This document shows, piece after piece, positions 27,837 to 39,537 of a stretch of 64,000 nucleotides of DNA. The position numbers and the translations under genes were made by a program. Origin of the DNA: Vibrio marisflavi CECT 7928 (GTDB lineage: Bacteria; Pseudomonadota; Gammaproteobacteria; Enterobacterales; Vibrionaceae); contig NZ_CAKLDM010000002.1 in NCBI RefSeq assembly GCF_921294215.1, positions 434,001 to 498,000 of the forward strand. Reading direction: 5' to 3'. The notes beneath the pieces were generated by a model. The model was not told the origin of the DNA and did no database searches. It saw nothing but the letters and a program-made list of their open reading frames with translations. How positions within the stretch are numbered: the first letter of the stretch is position 1; each line of letters opens with the position of its first letter.

Positions 27837-28475
27837 CTACTCACCTTGTGAGGAGGTTGTCTGAGAGGAAGCATCAGAGCTAGTAGACGTGCTAGGTGAC
27901 ATTGAATTCTGCTCGGCAGTGCTGTTCGTTTGATTATCTACTTCACTGTCGTCAGCAAGTGTCATTGAGCCTGCTCTGATGTTAGCTTTGAGTCGTGACA
28001 TCTGGGTTAGAATTCGTTCCGCTGCGGTCTTTCTCATTTCATTTTCTAGCATATCCACTTCAACAGACTTAGCTAGCGCTGCCAATGAGTTTGCTAGGTA
28101 TGTGCGCGTTACAGTTGTGGTAAACGTCTTAGAACCAAGTTCTGGAATAGTTACTTGATACGAAACTGTCATTTTCAGTTGCTGTTCAGCGGTTTGCGTG
28201 TTTTGGTATAGCGACAACGTTTGTGTTGCCGTACTCTCACTCATGATATACAGGTTTGGAATGTCTTCAGCAGGAGATACGAGGTCGACCTTGCTGAGGC
28301 GTAATTGGTTTTTAACATCGCGAGTCAATACACTGTACTGGTCATAACTAGTCACAGACATCTTGTTAAGCTCGGCAGGGACAGAGTAGTCACCACGAAG
28401 GTGAAAGCCACAAGCGGAGAGTAAAAGCGCAGAAAATAATACTATGGATAATTTGAAATAAGGCTTCAGGCGCAT
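27837..28475 (-). CDS. lptE: LPS assembly lipoprotein LptE
   Basis: Outer-membrane lipoprotein that plugs and stabilises the LptD barrel for LPS insertion. Signal peptide with lipobox LSAC (Cys22), then GFHLRGDYSVP, the hallmark of the family. The 212 residues end in a Ser/Thr/Gln-rich tail of about 45 residues. A TTG two codons upstream, at 28481, lies closer to the SD and may be the real start. Adjacent to holA. Confidence 0.94.
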   Translation of the reverse strand: MRLKPYFKLSIVLFSALLLSACGFHLRGDYSVPAELNKMSVTSYDQYSVLTRDVKNQLRLSKVDLVSPAEDIPNLYIMSESTATQTLSLYQNTQTAEQQLKMTVSYQVTIPELGSKTFTTTVTRTYLANSLAALAKSVEVDMLENEMRKTAAERILTQMSRLKANIRAGSMTLADDSEVDNQTNSTAEQNSMSPSTSTSSDASSQTTSSQGE

Positions 28476-28558
28476 TAGCAATAGACTTCCTTTATGCTGA
28501 ACATATTTATTTTATGACTCTTAAAGTGTATTTGACGGCAAAATCATAAAATAAATAA

Positions 28559-28583
28559 ACAGGGTGGACTCTTTCCACCCTGT
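28559..28583 (-). terminator. leuS terminator-like hairpin
   Basis: ACAGGGTGGA / TCCACCCTGT, a 10-base perfect stem followed on the minus strand by TTATTTATTTTATG, between leuS and lptE. lptE-holA probably has its own promoter or depends on read-through. Confidence 0.75.
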
Positions 28584-28613
28584 TGGACTCTTAAAAATTA
28601 TATTCGTTCTATA

Positions 28614-31187
28614 TTAGTTAGCAACGATATTCAGTAGTTTACCTGGTACGTAAATTACTTTACGCACAGTTTTACCTTCGGTGAACTTACAAACGTTTTC
28701 ATCGCCAAGGCCAAGTGCTTCAACTTGTTCTTTTGTTGCGTCAGCAGCAACAGTCAGCTTAGCACGTAGCTTGCCGTTGACTTGAACAACGATTAGCTTT
28801 TCATCTTCAACCAATGCAGACTCATCGTGCTGTGGCCAAGTAGCGCTATCGACATTCTCTTCACCTAATGCATTCCACATTTCAAAGCAGATGTGTGGAG
28901 TAATTGGGTAAAGCATTGCAACGATTGCTTTCAGCGCTTCATCTAAGATTGCTCTGTCTTGCCCGCCTTCTTGTGGCGCTTTCGCTAGCTTGTTCATGAG
29001 TTCCATGATTGCTGCAATCGCTGTGTTGAAGGTTTGGCGGCGAGCAATATCGTCACTTACCTTAGCGATAGTCTTGTGAACATCACGGCGTAGTGACTTC
29101 TGCTGTGAGGAAAGTTTGCTAACTTCAACGCTGGTTGCTTCGCCTTTTTCGGTATGCTCTTTAACAAGTTTCCATACACGTTTTAGGAAGCGGTTCGCAC
29201 CTTCAACGCCAGATTCTTGCCACTCAAGAGTCATGTCGGCTGGAGAAGCGAACATCATAAATAGACGAACGGTATCTGCGCCGTACTTGTCGACCATTTC
29301 TTGAGGATCGATACCGTTGTTTTTCGACTTAGACATTTTAATCATGCCTGAGTGTTCAACTTCACGACCTTGGTTGTCTGTTGCAGAGCTGATACGGCCT
29401 TTACCGTCACGTTCAACTTTAACATCAGTTGGTGCAACCCACTCTTTGGTGCCTTTTTCATTGGTGTGGAAGAAAGCATCCGCTAGTACCATACCTTGGC
29501 AAAGAAGCTGCTTAAATGGTTCGTCAGAAGTGACATAACCTGCATCGCGCAGCAGCTTGTGGAAGAAGCGAGAGTATAGTAGGTGCATACACGCGTGCTC
29601 GATACCACCGATGTACTGATCCACTGGCAACCAGTAGTTTGCTTTTTCTGGATCTAGGATATCGTCAGCTTGAGGTGAGCAGTAACGTGCGTAATACCAT
29701 GATGACTCCATGAATGTATCAAAGGTATCTGTCTCGCGAAGTGCTGGCTCGCCGTTAAATGTGGTTTGCGCCCACTCTTTATCCGCTTTGATTGGGCTTG
29801 TTACGCCATCCATCACTACGTCTTCAGGCAGAATAACCGGAAGTTGCTCTGCTGGCACTGGGTGAACTTCACCATCTTCTGTTGTTACCATTGGGATTGG
29901 CGCACCCCAGTAACGTTGACGAGAAACACCCCAGTCGCGTAGACGGAAGTTAACGGTCTTTTTACCTTTACCAAGAGATTCTAGCTTTGCAGCAATAGCA
30001 TCAAATGCCGCTTTAAACTCTAGGCCATCAAATTCACCAGAGTTAAACAACGTACCTTTTTCAGTATATGCAGCTTCAGAGATATCAAGCTCACTACCGT
30101 CTGCAGGGTTGATAACTGGAGAAATTTCTAAACCATATTTAGTCGCGAATTCATAATCACGTTGATCGTGAGCCGGAACGGCCATCACAGCGCCAGTTCC
30201 GTAATCCATCAATACGAAGTTTGCGACATAAATCGGCACTTCTTTACCTGTGAGTGGATGAATCGCTTTCAGGCCAGTATCCATGCCTTTCTTTTCCATC
30301 GTAGCAAGTTCGGCTTCAGCTACTTTGGTGTTTTTGCATTCTTCGATAAATGCAGCAAGCTCAGGATTGTTTTGCGCAGCAATTTCTGCAAGAGGGTGAC
30401 CCGCTGCAATACCTGTGTATGTCACACCAAGTAGAGTGTCTGGACGAGTTGTGTAGACTTCTAGATCTTTTTGACCTGCAACTTCAAAACTTAACTCAAC
30501 ACCTTCAGAGCGACCAATCCAGTTGCGCTGCATGGTTTTAACCATTTCAGGCCAACCTTCTAGGTTGTCTAGGTCGTCTAGTAGCTCTTGTGCGTACTCA
30601 GTGATTTTGATGAACCATTGAGGAATCTCTTTTTGTTCAACAGGTGTGTCACAGCGCCAGCAACAGCCGTCTTCGACCTGCTCGTTTGCTAGAACTGTTT
30701 GGTCGTTAGGGCACCAGTTTACAGAAGAAGTTTTTTTGTAAACTAAGCCTTTTTCGTAAAGCTTGGTGAAAAACTCTTGCTCCCAGCGGTAGTATTCAGG
30801 AGTACAAGTTGCGAATTCACGGCTCCAATCGTAGCCAAAGCCAAGTAGCTTAAGCTGGTTTTTCATGTACTCGATGTTTTCGTAAGTCCATGGTGCTGGA
30901 GCAGTATTGTTTTTTACCGCTGCGTTTTCAGCAGGCAGACCAAAAGCATCCCAACCAATTGGCTGCATAACGTTTTTGCCCTGCAGACGTTGGAAGCGTG
31001 AGATAACATCACCGATGGTGTAATTGCGCACGTGTCCCATGTGGAGTCGGCCACTTGGGTAAGGGAACATAGATAGACAGTAGAATTTTTCTTTATTTGG
31101 GTCTTCACTTACAACAAAGGTTTTGTTGTCGTCCCAGTGCTGCTGAACTTTCTGTTCAATATCTTGCGGGTTATATTGGTCTTGCAT
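28614..31187 (-). CDS. leuS: Leucyl-tRNA synthetase
   Basis: Class I synthetase charging tRNA-Leu. The 857 residues include HMGH (49-52), the connective-peptide editing domain with [10 protein letters not shown], the KMSKS loop ([11 protein letters not shown] near residue 620), an anticodon-binding helical bundle and the C-terminal domain. A zinc-binding CPNDQ...CWRC segment is visible around residue 160. The ATG at 31187 gives the standard N terminus; the upstream frame to 31229 is not conserved. Confidence 0.98.
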   Translation of the reverse strand: MQDQYNPQDIEQKVQQHWDDNKTFVVSEDPNKEKFYCLSMFPYPSGRLHMGHVRNYTIGDVISRFQRLQGKNVMQPIGWDAFGLPAENAAVKNNTAPAPWTYENIEYMKNQLKLLGFGYDWSREFATCTPEYYRWEQEFFTKLYEKGLVYKKTSSVNWCPNDQTVLANEQVEDGCCWRCDTPVEQKEIPQWFIKITEYAQELLDDLDNLEGWPEMVKTMQRNWIGRSEGVELSFEVAGQKDLEVYTTRPDTLLGVTYTGIAAGHPLAEIAAQNNPELAAFIEECKNTKVAEAELATMEKKGMDTGLKAIHPLTGKEVPIYVANFVLMDYGTGAVMAVPAHDQRDYEFATKYGLEISPVINPADGSELDISEAAYTEKGTLFNSGEFDGLEFKAAFDAIAAKLESLGKGKKTVNFRLRDWGVSRQRYWGAPIPMVTTEDGEVHPVPAEQLPVILPEDVVMDGVTSPIKADKEWAQTTFNGEPALRETDTFDTFMESSWYYARYCSPQADDILDPEKANYWLPVDQYIGGIEHACMHLLYSRFFHKLLRDAGYVTSDEPFKQLLCQGMVLADAFFHTNEKGTKEWVAPTDVKVERDGKGRISSATDNQGREVEHSGMIKMSKSKNNGIDPQEMVDKYGADTVRLFMMFASPADMTLEWQESGVEGANRFLKRVWKLVKEHTEKGEATSVEVSKLSSQQKSLRRDVHKTIAKVSDDIARRQTFNTAIAAIMELMNKLAKAPQEGGQDRAILDEALKAIVAMLYPITPHICFEMWNALGEENVDSATWPQHDESALVEDEKLIVVQVNGKLRAKLTVAADATKEQVEALGLGDENVCKFTEGKTVRKVIYVPGKLLNIVAN

Positions 31188-31310
31188 CGATGATATCCGG
31201 TTATCTTGGAATTTGTGAGTTCTGTACAATCACAGACTCATTGATCGACATAGAATACCTAAAGCCGAGGTGCACAACAATAGCCAATCTATCTTGAAGG
31301 AGGTTACTGA

Positions 31311-31781
31311 ATGCCAAAGCGCAAAGCAGGTTATGAACATATGTTCAAAGAAGTACTGGAAACACTCAAACACAGCCCAGAAGAAGTGGCTAGAGTGTTA
31401 GAAACTTCAGGGAAGGTTATGCATGCAGCCAACGATATGACCAAAGACGAGTTGGCTTTGATTTCAGCGTATATAAAGTCGGATTTGAAGGAGTTCGCTG
31501 ATAACTATGAAGAAGGAAAAAGTGGTCCGTTTTATTTGATGATTCGAGACTCCATTTGGCAAGGGTTACTCGATATTACCGACAGAACCAAAGTGGAGTG
31601 GGTTGAGTTATTTTCTGATTTGGAACATCAGGGGCTTTACGAAGCGGGAGAGATGATTGGCTTAGGTGTGCTCGTTTGTGAACATTGTGGCCACAAAACC
31701 GAGTACTCTCATCCAACAACCATTATTCCATGTGTGAAATGCGGTAAGAAAGAGTTTAGTCGTCAGCTATTGAAGCCTTAA
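31311..31781 (+). CDS. ybeL: YbeL-type zinc-ribbon protein
   Basis: A 156-residue cytoplasmic protein: a helical N-terminal region (about 1-115) and a C-terminal zinc ribbon with two Cys pairs (CEHCGH and CVKCGK) of the DUF1451/YbeL family. Function unknown. The SD AAGGAGG is strong. It is divergent from leuS, the position it also has in enterobacteria. Confidence 0.88.
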   Translation: MPKRKAGYEHMFKEVLETLKHSPEEVARVLETSGKVMHAANDMTKDELALISAYIKSDLKEFADNYEEGKSGPFYLMIRDSIWQGLLDITDRTKVEWVELFSDLEHQGLYEAGEMIGLGVLVCEHCGHKTEYSHPTTIIPCVKCGKKEFSRQLLKP

Positions 31782-31807
31782 CTTTTCTTTCTTACCACTA
31801 TTTAGAG

Positions 31808-33331
31808 TTATTGGTGGCGGCGTTTACGTTGCCACCAAATAGAAAGCACTAAACACAGCGCTGCCCAGATATAAAGTGGGTATGAGCCAACGTACCAGTA
31901 CGGAGTTTCACCTTTAGTCGACGCGACTTTCACTTTTAGTACACCCACTTCAAAACTCGGTAATTTAGCAATTATTTGTCCTTTATAGTTGGTTACCGCA
32001 GTTACACCGTTGTTTGTTGAACGAATTAGTGGCTTACCCAGCTCCAGTGCTCTCATTTGGGCTATCTGCATATGTTGTAGTGGCCCTATCGAATGCCCAA
32101 ACCAAGCATCGTTCGACATAGTCAAAATAAAGTCCGTTTTACGTGTGACATTTTGCCTTACTTGATTACCAAATAATATTTCATAACAGAGTGCTGGTGC
32201 GAAATATCGCCCTTTCGCAACGATGTTAGGCTGAATGTAAGCTCCCGGGCTGAACGATGACATCGGTAAGTCAAAAAACGGTGCTAGTGGTCTGAGAAGG
32301 CTTTCAAACGGCACATATTCGCCAAATGGCAGTAAGTGATGTTTGTGATAACGTTTCGCTGGGTCGTAGTTGTACGGCCCATAAGGCGTTTTCCCAATAG
32401 CTAAAATACTATTGTAAAAGTTACCAGACTCGGTTCGATTGATAACACCAGTAATTAGCGCAGAATCATGCTTTCTCACGGCTTCATCTAAGCCCTTTAA
32501 GAAAGGTGTGACTTCATATTCGAGAGCGGGTATTGCCGCTTCGGACCAAATAACAATGTCCGATCCCCAAGACTTCTCAGTGAGGCTTGTGTACTTGTCG
32601 ATGATAGGCCAACGGTTATCGGGTTGCCATTTACTTGCTTGGGCAATATCACCTTGAATCAAGGCAAAATTCGTTGTGGTAGAGGGGGCTGGCGTTACCC
32701 AGTTAACATTTTTAAGCCCATATCCAAGGCCTATCACAACAAATGGAATTAGTAGTAAATTCCACTGCTTTTTTAAGATTGCTAGTGACGTCGCCCCTGA
32801 GCAAATCAATATCGCTAGTGTGATCATTTCCACGCCACCGATTGGCGCGTAAGATGCAAGAGGTGAGTTTATTTGACTGTAGCCTAGCCATAGCCACGAG
32901 AAGCCTGTTAACACCCAACCGCGTAGCCAATCTGTCACCAGCCAAAGTGCAGGTACAGCAAGTAAAAAGCGCGAGAGAGTGATGGCAGGGAAGAATTTAT
33001 TTAAACTCCATGCGAACAATCCGCTATAAATCGCTAAGTAGGCGATGAGAAGACCCATTAAAAACAGGTTGGCAGCCAATGGCATTCCACCAAAAGTCGC
33101 AATACTGACGTAAACCCAGCTCACTCCCGTAGTGAATTGCCCAAGGCCCCAGAAATAACCGATTGCTAGCGCCTGTTTTGAAGACTGCTTATGAAGTAGA
33201 AGAATAAGTAAAATTGGGCTGATGAAGGCGATGGGCCAAATATCATAGGGGGCAAATGCGAGTGTTGTAGACGCACCAACCAGTGCAGCCATGAGTGGCC
33301 GCACTAAGCGAAGAGCAAATTTTTTTATCAT
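31808..33331 (-). CDS. lnt: Apolipoprotein N-acyltransferase
   Basis: Inner-membrane enzyme adding the third acyl chain to lipoproteins. The 507 residues have about six N-terminal membrane segments and then a nitrilase-like periplasmic domain containing the Glu ([10 protein letters not shown]), Lys and Cys ([11 protein letters not shown]) triad. The ATG at 33331 gives near E. coli length; the TTG at 33373 lies almost against the corC stop. Last gene of miaB-ybeZ-ybeY-corC-lnt. Confidence 0.95.
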   Translation of the reverse strand: MIKKFALRLVRPLMAALVGASTTLAFAPYDIWPIAFISPILLILLLHKQSSKQALAIGYFWGLGQFTTGVSWVYVSIATFGGMPLAANLFLMGLLIAYLAIYSGLFAWSLNKFFPAITLSRFLLAVPALWLVTDWLRGWVLTGFSWLWLGYSQINSPLASYAPIGGVEMITLAILICSGATSLAILKKQWNLLLIPFVVIGLGYGLKNVNWVTPAPSTTTNFALIQGDIAQASKWQPDNRWPIIDKYTSLTEKSWGSDIVIWSEAAIPALEYEVTPFLKGLDEAVRKHDSALITGVINRTESGNFYNSILAIGKTPYGPYNYDPAKRYHKHHLLPFGEYVPFESLLRPLAPFFDLPMSSFSPGAYIQPNIVAKGRYFAPALCYEILFGNQVRQNVTRKTDFILTMSNDAWFGHSIGPLQHMQIAQMRALELGKPLIRSTNNGVTAVTNYKGQIIAKLPSFEVGVLKVKVASTKGETPYWYVGSYPLYIWAALCLVLSIWWQRKRRHQ

Positions 33332-33388
33332 TGTATTTGGATCTGTTAGAGCCTGTTGGCTATTTGAGGTCAACAGACTCTTTGCGAG

Positions 33389-34297
33389 TTAATTAACTTT
33401 CTCTTCAGTTTCAGTAGGAAGAGATACTTCGTCCGGGATCGTGACCTGCAATTGCACAACTCTACGGTTATCTGCCGCCGTCACTTTAAAGTTGTAACTT
33501 TCTATTTCTACAACTTCTCCACGCGAAGGAAGATGTCCAAATGCTGTCATTACTAAGCCACCAACGGTATCCACTTCTTCATCGCTGAAATGAGTATTGA
33601 AGGTTTCGTTAAACTCTTCGATTGTGGTTAAGGCTTTGACTGCAAAAGTGTGCTTGCTCAGTTTTCGGATCTCGATCTCTTCTTCATCGTCAAACTCATC
33701 TTCAATTTCACCGACGATTTCTTCAAGAATATCTTCGATAGTGACAAGACCAGAAACTCCCCCGAACTCATCTACGACAATAGACATGTGATATCGTTCC
33801 TCTCGGAACTCTTTAAGTAGTCGATCGACTCTTTTGCTTTCGGGTACGACATCGGCTGGGCGAATCACTTGGGCGATATCAAACTCATTGCAATCGGAGC
33901 CTAAGTATTTGATAAGATCTTTTGCCAGCAATATGCCTTCGACGTGGTCTTTGTCTTCACTAATGACGGGGTAACGGGAGTGCTGTGCGTCGTTAATCAG
34001 ATTTACGATGCTGTTGAGGTCGTCAGATTTATCGATAGTGACCATTTGAGAGCGAGGGATCATAATATCCCGTACGCGTTTCTCTGAAATGGCCATCACA
34101 CCTTCGAGCATATCTCTTGTATCGTGATCGATGAGATCATTCTCTTCAGAATCCCGAATAACATCGACAAGCTCTTGTCTGTCTTTAGGGTCTACTTGAA
34201 ACAATTGTCCGAGACGTTCAAAAAATGACTTTCTACTCGGACCTTCCGACTTTTCCTTTTTTCCCTCTGTAGTTGAGGGAGAATTATCTTCGTTCAT
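33389..34297 (-). CDS. corC: CorC/YbeX transporter-associated protein
   Basis: A 302-residue cytoplasmic protein with two CBS domains (about 68-190) and a C-terminal CorC_HlyC domain (from about 205). The family is linked to magnesium and cobalt efflux and, in E. coli, to ribosome metabolism along with YbeY and YbeZ. Acidic linker [12 protein letters not shown] at about 200. The ATG at 34297 lies in the same operon as ybeY. Confidence 0.93.
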   Translation of the reverse strand: MNEDNSPSTTEGKKEKSEGPSRKSFFERLGQLFQVDPKDRQELVDVIRDSEENDLIDHDTRDMLEGVMAISEKRVRDIMIPRSQMVTIDKSDDLNSIVNLINDAQHSRYPVISEDKDHVEGILLAKDLIKYLGSDCNEFDIAQVIRPADVVPESKRVDRLLKEFREERYHMSIVVDEFGGVSGLVTIEDILEEIVGEIEDEFDDEEEIEIRKLSKHTFAVKALTTIEEFNETFNTHFSDEEVDTVGGLVMTAFGHLPSRGEVVEIESYNFKVTAADNRRVVQLQVTIPDEVSLPTETEEKVN

Positions 34298-34375
34298 TGT
34301 CTATCTATTATGTAACGCTATCAGACGTGTGATAGCACACATTGTGTAGCTCATCGACACTTCGACTTTCGTGGG

Positions 34376-34840
34376 CTACTCCTTTTCTGCAAGGTATGGG
34401 TCTTCGAACCCAAGTTGTTGCATAATTTTACTTTCGAGGGACTCCATTTCTTCGGCTTCAGCATCCTCGATATGATCATAACCTAGCAGATGTAGGCTTC
34501 CATGTACAACCATGTGAGCCCAATGAGCGATAAGAGGTTTATCATGTTGATTTGATTCGCTTTCAACCACCTGCTTACAGATGACTAAATCACCAAGCAA
34601 ATCAATCTCAACTCCGGGCGGTGCTTCAAAAGGGAAAGACAGAACATTGGTCGGCTTGTCTTTACCACGATACTCAAGGTTAAGCTGATGGCTTTCTTGG
34701 GTGTCTACCACACGAATCGTCACTTCAGCATCTGGCTGAACAGCATCAACGGTATGAGAAAGCCATTGTTTGAATTGAGACTCACTAGGAAGATTTGAAG
34801 GCTCTTCAACTGCAATTTGCAGATCAAGTACAACACTCAT
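34376..34840 (-). CDS. ybeY: Endoribonuclease YbeY
   Basis: Zinc endonuclease involved in 16S rRNA 3'-end maturation and 70S quality control. The 154 residues carry the metal motif H-x3-H-x5-H in [15 protein letters not shown] and the conserved [15 protein letters not shown]. It starts 4 bases after ybeZ, its usual partner. Confidence 0.97.
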   Translation of the reverse strand: MSVVLDLQIAVEEPSNLPSESQFKQWLSHTVDAVQPDAEVTIRVVDTQESHQLNLEYRGKDKPTNVLSFPFEAPPGVEIDLLGDLVICKQVVESESNQHDKPLIAHWAHMVVHGSLHLLGYDHIEDAEAEEMESLESKIMQQLGFEDPYLAEKE

Positions 34841-34844
34841 ATGC

Positions 34845-35942
34845 CTATTCTACCTTTGTTTTTGCAGTGGACGTAGCTTCTGAAGCTTGGGCTTCGAGTA
34901 GTTTTGCTTCGCGTTCTTCACGGCGACGTTTTTCATACTCTTTGCGCTCTTTTTGATCTTGAGCTTCCCATTTCTCGTAAGCGTTAACAATACGAGCGAC
35001 AACAGGGTGGCGAACAACATCATCAGATTGGAAAAAGTTGAAGCTGATTTCATCTACATCATTTAGAACCTCTACGGCGTGTCGTAGACCCGATTTCGCT
35101 CCGCGAGGTAAATCTATCTGCGTTACGTCGCCAGTAATGACAGCTCTTGAGTTGAAACCAATTCGTGTCAAAAACATTTTCATTTGCTCGACAGTCGTGT
35201 TCTGACTTTCATCGAGAATAATAAATGCGTCGTTTAAAGTTCGGCCGCGCATATATGCAAGCGGTGCTACTTCAATAACGTTTCTTTCGATTAACTTCTC
35301 GACACGTTCAAAGCCAAGCATTTCGAATAGAGCGTCGTACAGTGGGCGCAAATAAGGATCGACCTTCTGGCTGAGATCGCCAGGCAAGAATCCTAGCTTT
35401 TCACCTGCTTCGACAGCAGGGCGAGTCAGCAAAATTCGGCGAATTTCTTGGCGCTCAAGAGCATCTACCGCGGCTGCAACGGCAAGGTACGTTTTGCCCG
35501 TACCAGCAGGGCCAATACCAAAGCTAATATCATGTGTCACCATGTTCACTAAGTACTGAGCTTGGTTTGGTGTACGTGGTTTAATGACGCCTTTTTTGGT
35601 CTTTACGAACACTTCTTTACCGTGTTCAATATTCGCTTCAGAATTCTGTTCAAGAACACCAGATTCTTTCACTGCTAAGTGAATTTGCTCAGGTTCGATA
35701 TCAGGAATATTTCCACGAATAGGTGCGGTATCAACGTAAAGAGACTTAACGATATCGAGTGTTGCAGCAGCAGTATGAGGTTTACCAACGATAGTAAAGA
35801 AGTTACTTCTATGGTTGATCTCTACCCCTAATCGGCGTTCTAAGTGTTTGATATTGTCATCAAAAGGGCCGCAAAGACTGGCTAGTCTGCGGTTATCGGA
35901 AGGTTCTAGAGCGATCTCTAGAGTCACAATTTTATTGCTCAA
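34845..35942 (-). CDS. ybeZ: PhoH-family ATPase YbeZ
   Basis: A 365-residue cytoplasmic ATPase with an N-terminal KH-like region and the Walker [19 protein letters not shown]; Walker B is [12 protein letters not shown]. It works with YbeY. The start is a TTG with GAGG 5 bases upstream. The C-terminal 45 residues are strongly charged and probably coiled ([20 protein letters not shown]). Confidence 0.94.
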   Translation of the reverse strand: MSNKIVTLEIALEPSDNRRLASLCGPFDDNIKHLERRLGVEINHRSNFFTIVGKPHTAAATLDIVKSLYVDTAPIRGNIPDIEPEQIHLAVKESGVLEQNSEANIEHGKEVFVKTKKGVIKPRTPNQAQYLVNMVTHDISFGIGPAGTGKTYLAVAAAVDALERQEIRRILLTRPAVEAGEKLGFLPGDLSQKVDPYLRPLYDALFEMLGFERVEKLIERNVIEVAPLAYMRGRTLNDAFIILDESQNTTVEQMKMFLTRIGFNSRAVITGDVTQIDLPRGAKSGLRHAVEVLNDVDEISFNFFQSDDVVRHPVVARIVNAYEKWEAQDQKERKEYEKRRREEREAKLLEAQASEATSTAKTKVE

Positions 35943-36013
35943 TGTTGCCTCACAGTTTGGTCATTATAGGTACCCGACAACGACCGGGCACCTAATGACA
36001 GTATAGTACGAGC

Positions 36014-37438
36014 TTACGGAGTAAAGGTAGCGACTCCTAGCTCATTTTCGCGTCGTGTTTTACCCATCATTTCTGACGGTGATGTTACTACGCGAAGATC
36101 CATTTCTTGTTCTGTTCTAACTAGTTCACCACGCAGAGAATTTGGGAATACATCGACGATGTTAACATCAACAAATTGACCAATGAGTTCTGCTGGTCCT
36201 TCAAAGTTTACTACGCGGTTATTTTCAGTACGACCGCGAAGCTCCATCAAGTTTTTCTTTGATGGCCCTTCAACTAGAATTCTCTGCTCAGTGCCTTGCA
36301 TCAAGCGGGAATAACGCATCGCTTGTGTGTTGACGGTTTGCTGTAGTTCGTACAGACGTTCTTTCTTCACTTGCTCAGGCGTATCACACGGATAATCCGC
36401 GGCTGGAGTTCCTGGACGAGGAGAGAAGATGAAGCTGAAGCTCATATCAAAATCTACGTCTTTGATTAGCCTCATCGTATCTTGGAAATCTTGATCTGAT
36501 TCGCCAGGGAAGCCAACAATGAAGTCAGAACTGATTTGAATATCAGGGCGAGCTTTGCGTAGCTTACGAATAATAGATTTGTATTCAATCGCCGTATGCG
36601 GACGTTTCATCATAGTCAGAACACGATCAGAGCCACTTTGAACTGGTAAATGCAAGAAGCTAACTAGCTCTGGAGTGTCTTCGTAGACAGCGATAATGTC
36701 GTCAGTAAACTCAAGCGGGTGGCTAGTAGTAAAGCGAATACGATCGATACCGTCGATAGATGCAACCAGTCTTAGCAGTTCTGCAAAAGAGCAAATCTCA
36801 CCATCATGTGTTAGGCCGCGATACGCATTTACGTTTTGACCTAGTAGGTTGACTTCACGTACGCCCTGCTCAGCCAATTGTGCTACTTCGTACAACACGT
36901 CATCCATTGGGCGGCTAACTTCTTCACCACGAGTGTAGGGTACAACGCAGTATGTGCAGTACTTCGAACAGCCTTCCATAATTGAAACGAAAGCTGTTAC
37001 GCCATCCGCCTTTGGTTCTGGTAGACAATCAAATTTTTCGATCTCTGGGAAAGAAATGTCCATCACAGGCGCTTCATCGCTTTGTGACTGTTTAATCATT
37101 TCTGGAAGGCGATGCAGCGTTTGAGGGCCAAAGATAACATCTACAAATGGCGCTCGTTCGCGGATGTGATCACCTTCTTGTGTAGCAACACAGCCACCCA
37201 CACCGATTACAACACCTTCTTTTTTATCTTTCAGTGTTTTCCAACGACCAAGTTGGTGAAACACCTTTTCTTGCGCTTTTTCACGAATAGAACAGGTGTT
37301 CAGTAATAAAACGTCTGCTTCTTCTGGCTCTTCCGTTAGCTCATAGCCGTTTGCCGCATTGAGCAGATCAGCCATTTTTGATGAATCGTATTCGTTCATC
37401 TGGCATCCCCAGGTTTTAATTAGCAGTTTTTTACTCAT
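36014..37438 (-). CDS. miaB: tRNA-2-methylthio-N6-dimethylallyladenosine synthase
   Basis: Methylthiolates i6A37 in tRNAs. The 474 residues comprise the N-terminal UPF0004 domain ([12 protein letters not shown] with Cys11, LLNTCSIRE), the radical SAM cluster CSKYCTYC and a C-terminal TRAM domain. First gene of the operon leading to lnt. Confidence 0.97.
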   Translation of the reverse strand: MSKKLLIKTWGCQMNEYDSSKMADLLNAANGYELTEEPEEADVLLLNTCSIREKAQEKVFHQLGRWKTLKDKKEGVVIGVGGCVATQEGDHIRERAPFVDVIFGPQTLHRLPEMIKQSQSDEAPVMDISFPEIEKFDCLPEPKADGVTAFVSIMEGCSKYCTYCVVPYTRGEEVSRPMDDVLYEVAQLAEQGVREVNLLGQNVNAYRGLTHDGEICSFAELLRLVASIDGIDRIRFTTSHPLEFTDDIIAVYEDTPELVSFLHLPVQSGSDRVLTMMKRPHTAIEYKSIIRKLRKARPDIQISSDFIVGFPGESDQDFQDTMRLIKDVDFDMSFSFIFSPRPGTPAADYPCDTPEQVKKERLYELQQTVNTQAMRYSRLMQGTEQRILVEGPSKKNLMELRGRTENNRVVNFEGPAELIGQFVDVNIVDVFPNSLRGELVRTEQEMDLRVVTSPSEMMGKTRRENELGVATFTP

Positions 37439-37665
37439 CTCACTTACGCTCGTTCTATTTTGTCAATTGGCACACGCTTGTCTGCCATAGGTCATGCAAT
37501 TAGGCGGCGTATTGTACTGCTTTCCATAGCCTCTGACTAGAGGGCGATTGATGTTTGTTGGTTAAAATTTACCCAACAATATCCCTCAATTTTCTAGGTC
37601 TTCGACTTACTTTTTGTCTCATAAGCCGTACAATATCGGCAACTCAGATATTAGGTAGTTAGATA

Positions 37666-38829
37666 GTGCAAGAGCTAGAGAAGTTTGATGTCGTCATTGT
37701 TGGTGGCGGTATGGTGGGAGCTGCGCTGGCAGTAGGCTTAGCCAAGCAGAACAAAACAGTTGCTGTTATAGAAGGCTTCCAACCACAGCCATTTAACGCT
37801 GAACAGGCGATGGACGTGCGTGTGTCAGCTATATCTGCAGCGTCTGTGTCGTTGCTAAAGCAACTAGGTGCATGGGAGTTTATAGGTAGTACTCGAGTTT
37901 GTCCTTATCGCCGACTAGAAACATGGGAGCATCCAGAGTGTAGGACGCGCTTTCATTCAGATGAACTGAATTTGTCCGAGTTAGGCTTCATTGTAGAAAA
38001 CAGACTGATTCAGCTTGGTTTATGGCAACAGTTTGACCAGTATGAGCAACTAACGTGTTATTGCCCGGAGAAACTTAAAACTATCGCTCTTGAAGAAGGC
38101 TTAAATCGAGTTGAGCTGCAGTCTGGCAAAATTATTGAGGCTCAATGGATCGTGGGTGCTGATGGTGCTAATTCAATGGTGAGACAAATAGCGGGTATTG
38201 GTGTCACAGCTTGGGATTACCGTCAGCATTGCATGTTGGTTAATGTTGAGACCGAGCTCGAACAGCAAGACATCACATGGCAGCAATTTACACCTTCTGG
38301 CCCACGTTCGTTTTTGCCTTTGTGTGGCAATCAAGGCTCTCTTGTTTGGTACGACTCGCCAAAAAGAATTAGACAGTTAAGCACTATGAATGACGAACAG
38401 CTAAAAGAAGCCATTCTCGCGGAGTTTCCCAAAGAGCTGGGTGACATAAAAGTATTGCAACATGGCAGCTTTCCATTAACTCGACGTCACGCTCAGCAGT
38501 ACTCAAAACAGAACTGTGTGTTAGTAGGAGATGCAGCTCATACCATCAACCCGTTGGCAGGGCAGGGTGTAAACCTTGGCTTTAAGGACGTTGAAGCTTT
38601 ATTGAAGGTAACTAGTGACTCCGAGTCACTGAGTCCTGATATGCTAGCAGAGTATGAAAAGTTACGCCGAAAAGACAACTTGCTCATGCAGACCGGAATG
38701 GATGTATTTTACAAAGGTTTTAGCAACAACAATGTGGTCCTAAAGCCATTAAGGAACCTAGTGTTAAAAATTGCGGAAAACTCTGGGCCAATTAAACATA
38801 AAGTACTGAAATACGCTTTAGGTTTGTAG
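37666..38829 (+). CDS. ubiF: Ubiquinone-biosynthesis FAD hydroxylase, UbiF type
   Basis: A 387-residue flavoprotein monooxygenase of the UbiH/UbiF/VisC family that hydroxylates the ubiquinone ring. It has the FAD dinucleotide fold VVIVGGGMVGAALA, the mid-protein GADGANS and the GDAAHTINPLAGQGVNLGFKD motif. The start is a GTG at 37666. UbiF is the best fit from length and vibrio gene order beside miaB; UbiH cannot be fully excluded from sequence alone. Confidence 0.85.
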   Translation: MQELEKFDVVIVGGGMVGAALAVGLAKQNKTVAVIEGFQPQPFNAEQAMDVRVSAISAASVSLLKQLGAWEFIGSTRVCPYRRLETWEHPECRTRFHSDELNLSELGFIVENRLIQLGLWQQFDQYEQLTCYCPEKLKTIALEEGLNRVELQSGKIIEAQWIVGADGANSMVRQIAGIGVTAWDYRQHCMLVNVETELEQQDITWQQFTPSGPRSFLPLCGNQGSLVWYDSPKRIRQLSTMNDEQLKEAILAEFPKELGDIKVLQHGSFPLTRRHAQQYSKQNCVLVGDAAHTINPLAGQGVNLGFKDVEALLKVTSDSESLSPDMLAEYEKLRRKDNLLMQTGMDVFYKGFSNNNVVLKPLRNLVLKIAENSGPIKHKVLKYALGL

Positions 38830-38866
38830 AAAGAAACTTGATAGCCACAGATAAACAAAAACGCTG

Positions 38867-38893
38867 CCATGGGCAGCGTTTTTGCAAAGAACT
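38867..38893. terminator. Bidirectional terminator between ubiF and crr
   Basis: AAAAACGCTGCC / GGCAGCGTTTTT perfect 12-base stem with a 3-base loop between convergent genes. Confidence 0.9.
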
Positions 38894-38913
38894 GTATTTA
38901 CGTAGGTAACCGA

Positions 38914-39423
38914 TTATTTAGTTACACGTAAAACTGGAGTTTCACCTACAGTTACAGCACCAGAAAGTTTGTTCAACTCTTTGATTTCATCCATGTTTGA
39001 GATAACAACAGGAGTTAGAGTCGATTTTGCTTTTTCTTGAAGAAGAGCTAGGTCGAATTCGATTACAGTGTCGCCTGCTTTTACAGTTTGACCTTCTTCA
39101 GCAATGCGCTTGAAACCTTCGCCTTTTAGCTCGACAGTGTCGATACCGAAGTGAACGAAAAGCTCAACACCGTCATCAGACTCGATAGAGAAAGCGTGGT
39201 TAGTTTCAAAGATTTTGCCGATAGTGCCGTTTACTGGAGCAACCATTTTGTCGCCACTTGGCTTGATAGCAATACCGTCACCAACGATCTTCTCTGCAAA
39301 TACCACATCTGGCACATCTTCGATGTTTACGATATCACCAGAAAGAGGTGCGATAATTTCAATAGCACCAGCCTCGGCACTGTCGTCAGATACGAACTTC
39401 TTTAGTTTGTCAAACAGACCCAT
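38914..39423 (-). CDS. crr: PTS glucose-specific EIIA
   Basis: Phosphocarrier that takes phosphate from HPr to the glucose permease and controls adenylate cyclase and non-PTS permeases. The 169 residues have the phosphorylated His91 in [12 protein letters not shown] and the partner His76. Last gene of ptsH-ptsI-crr, but preceded by a terminator-like hairpin and its own -10, so expression can be uncoupled from ptsHI. Confidence 0.98.
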   Translation of the reverse strand: MGLFDKLKKFVSDDSAEAGAIEIIAPLSGDIVNIEDVPDVVFAEKIVGDGIAIKPSGDKMVAPVNGTIGKIFETNHAFSIESDDGVELFVHFGIDTVELKGEGFKRIAEEGQTVKAGDTVIEFDLALLQEKAKSTLTPVVISNMDEIKELNKLSGAVTVGETPVLRVTK

Positions 39424-39458
39424 TGTGTCATGCTCCTAACGTTTGTTTATTCTGTCGA

Positions 39459-39464
39459 ATTATA
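39459..39464 (-). promoter_or_regulatory. Possible crr promoter -10
   Basis: TATAAT on the minus strand, 35 bases before the crr ATG and downstream of the ptsI-crr hairpin. No strong -35. Confidence 0.4.
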
Positions 39465-39481
39465 GTATACCAATGAAACAA

Positions 39482-39509
39482 AATAGACGACTACTTTTAG
39501 CCGCCTATT
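39482..39509 (-). terminator. ptsI-crr intercistronic terminator
   Basis: On the minus strand AATAGGCGGCT / AGTCGTCTATT, an 11-base stem including two G-U pairs with a 6-base loop, followed by TTTTGTTT. The wobble pairs work only in the pts-sense RNA. Confidence 0.7.
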
Positions 39510-39537
39510 AAATCTTCAATTGATTAGAATCATTAGA

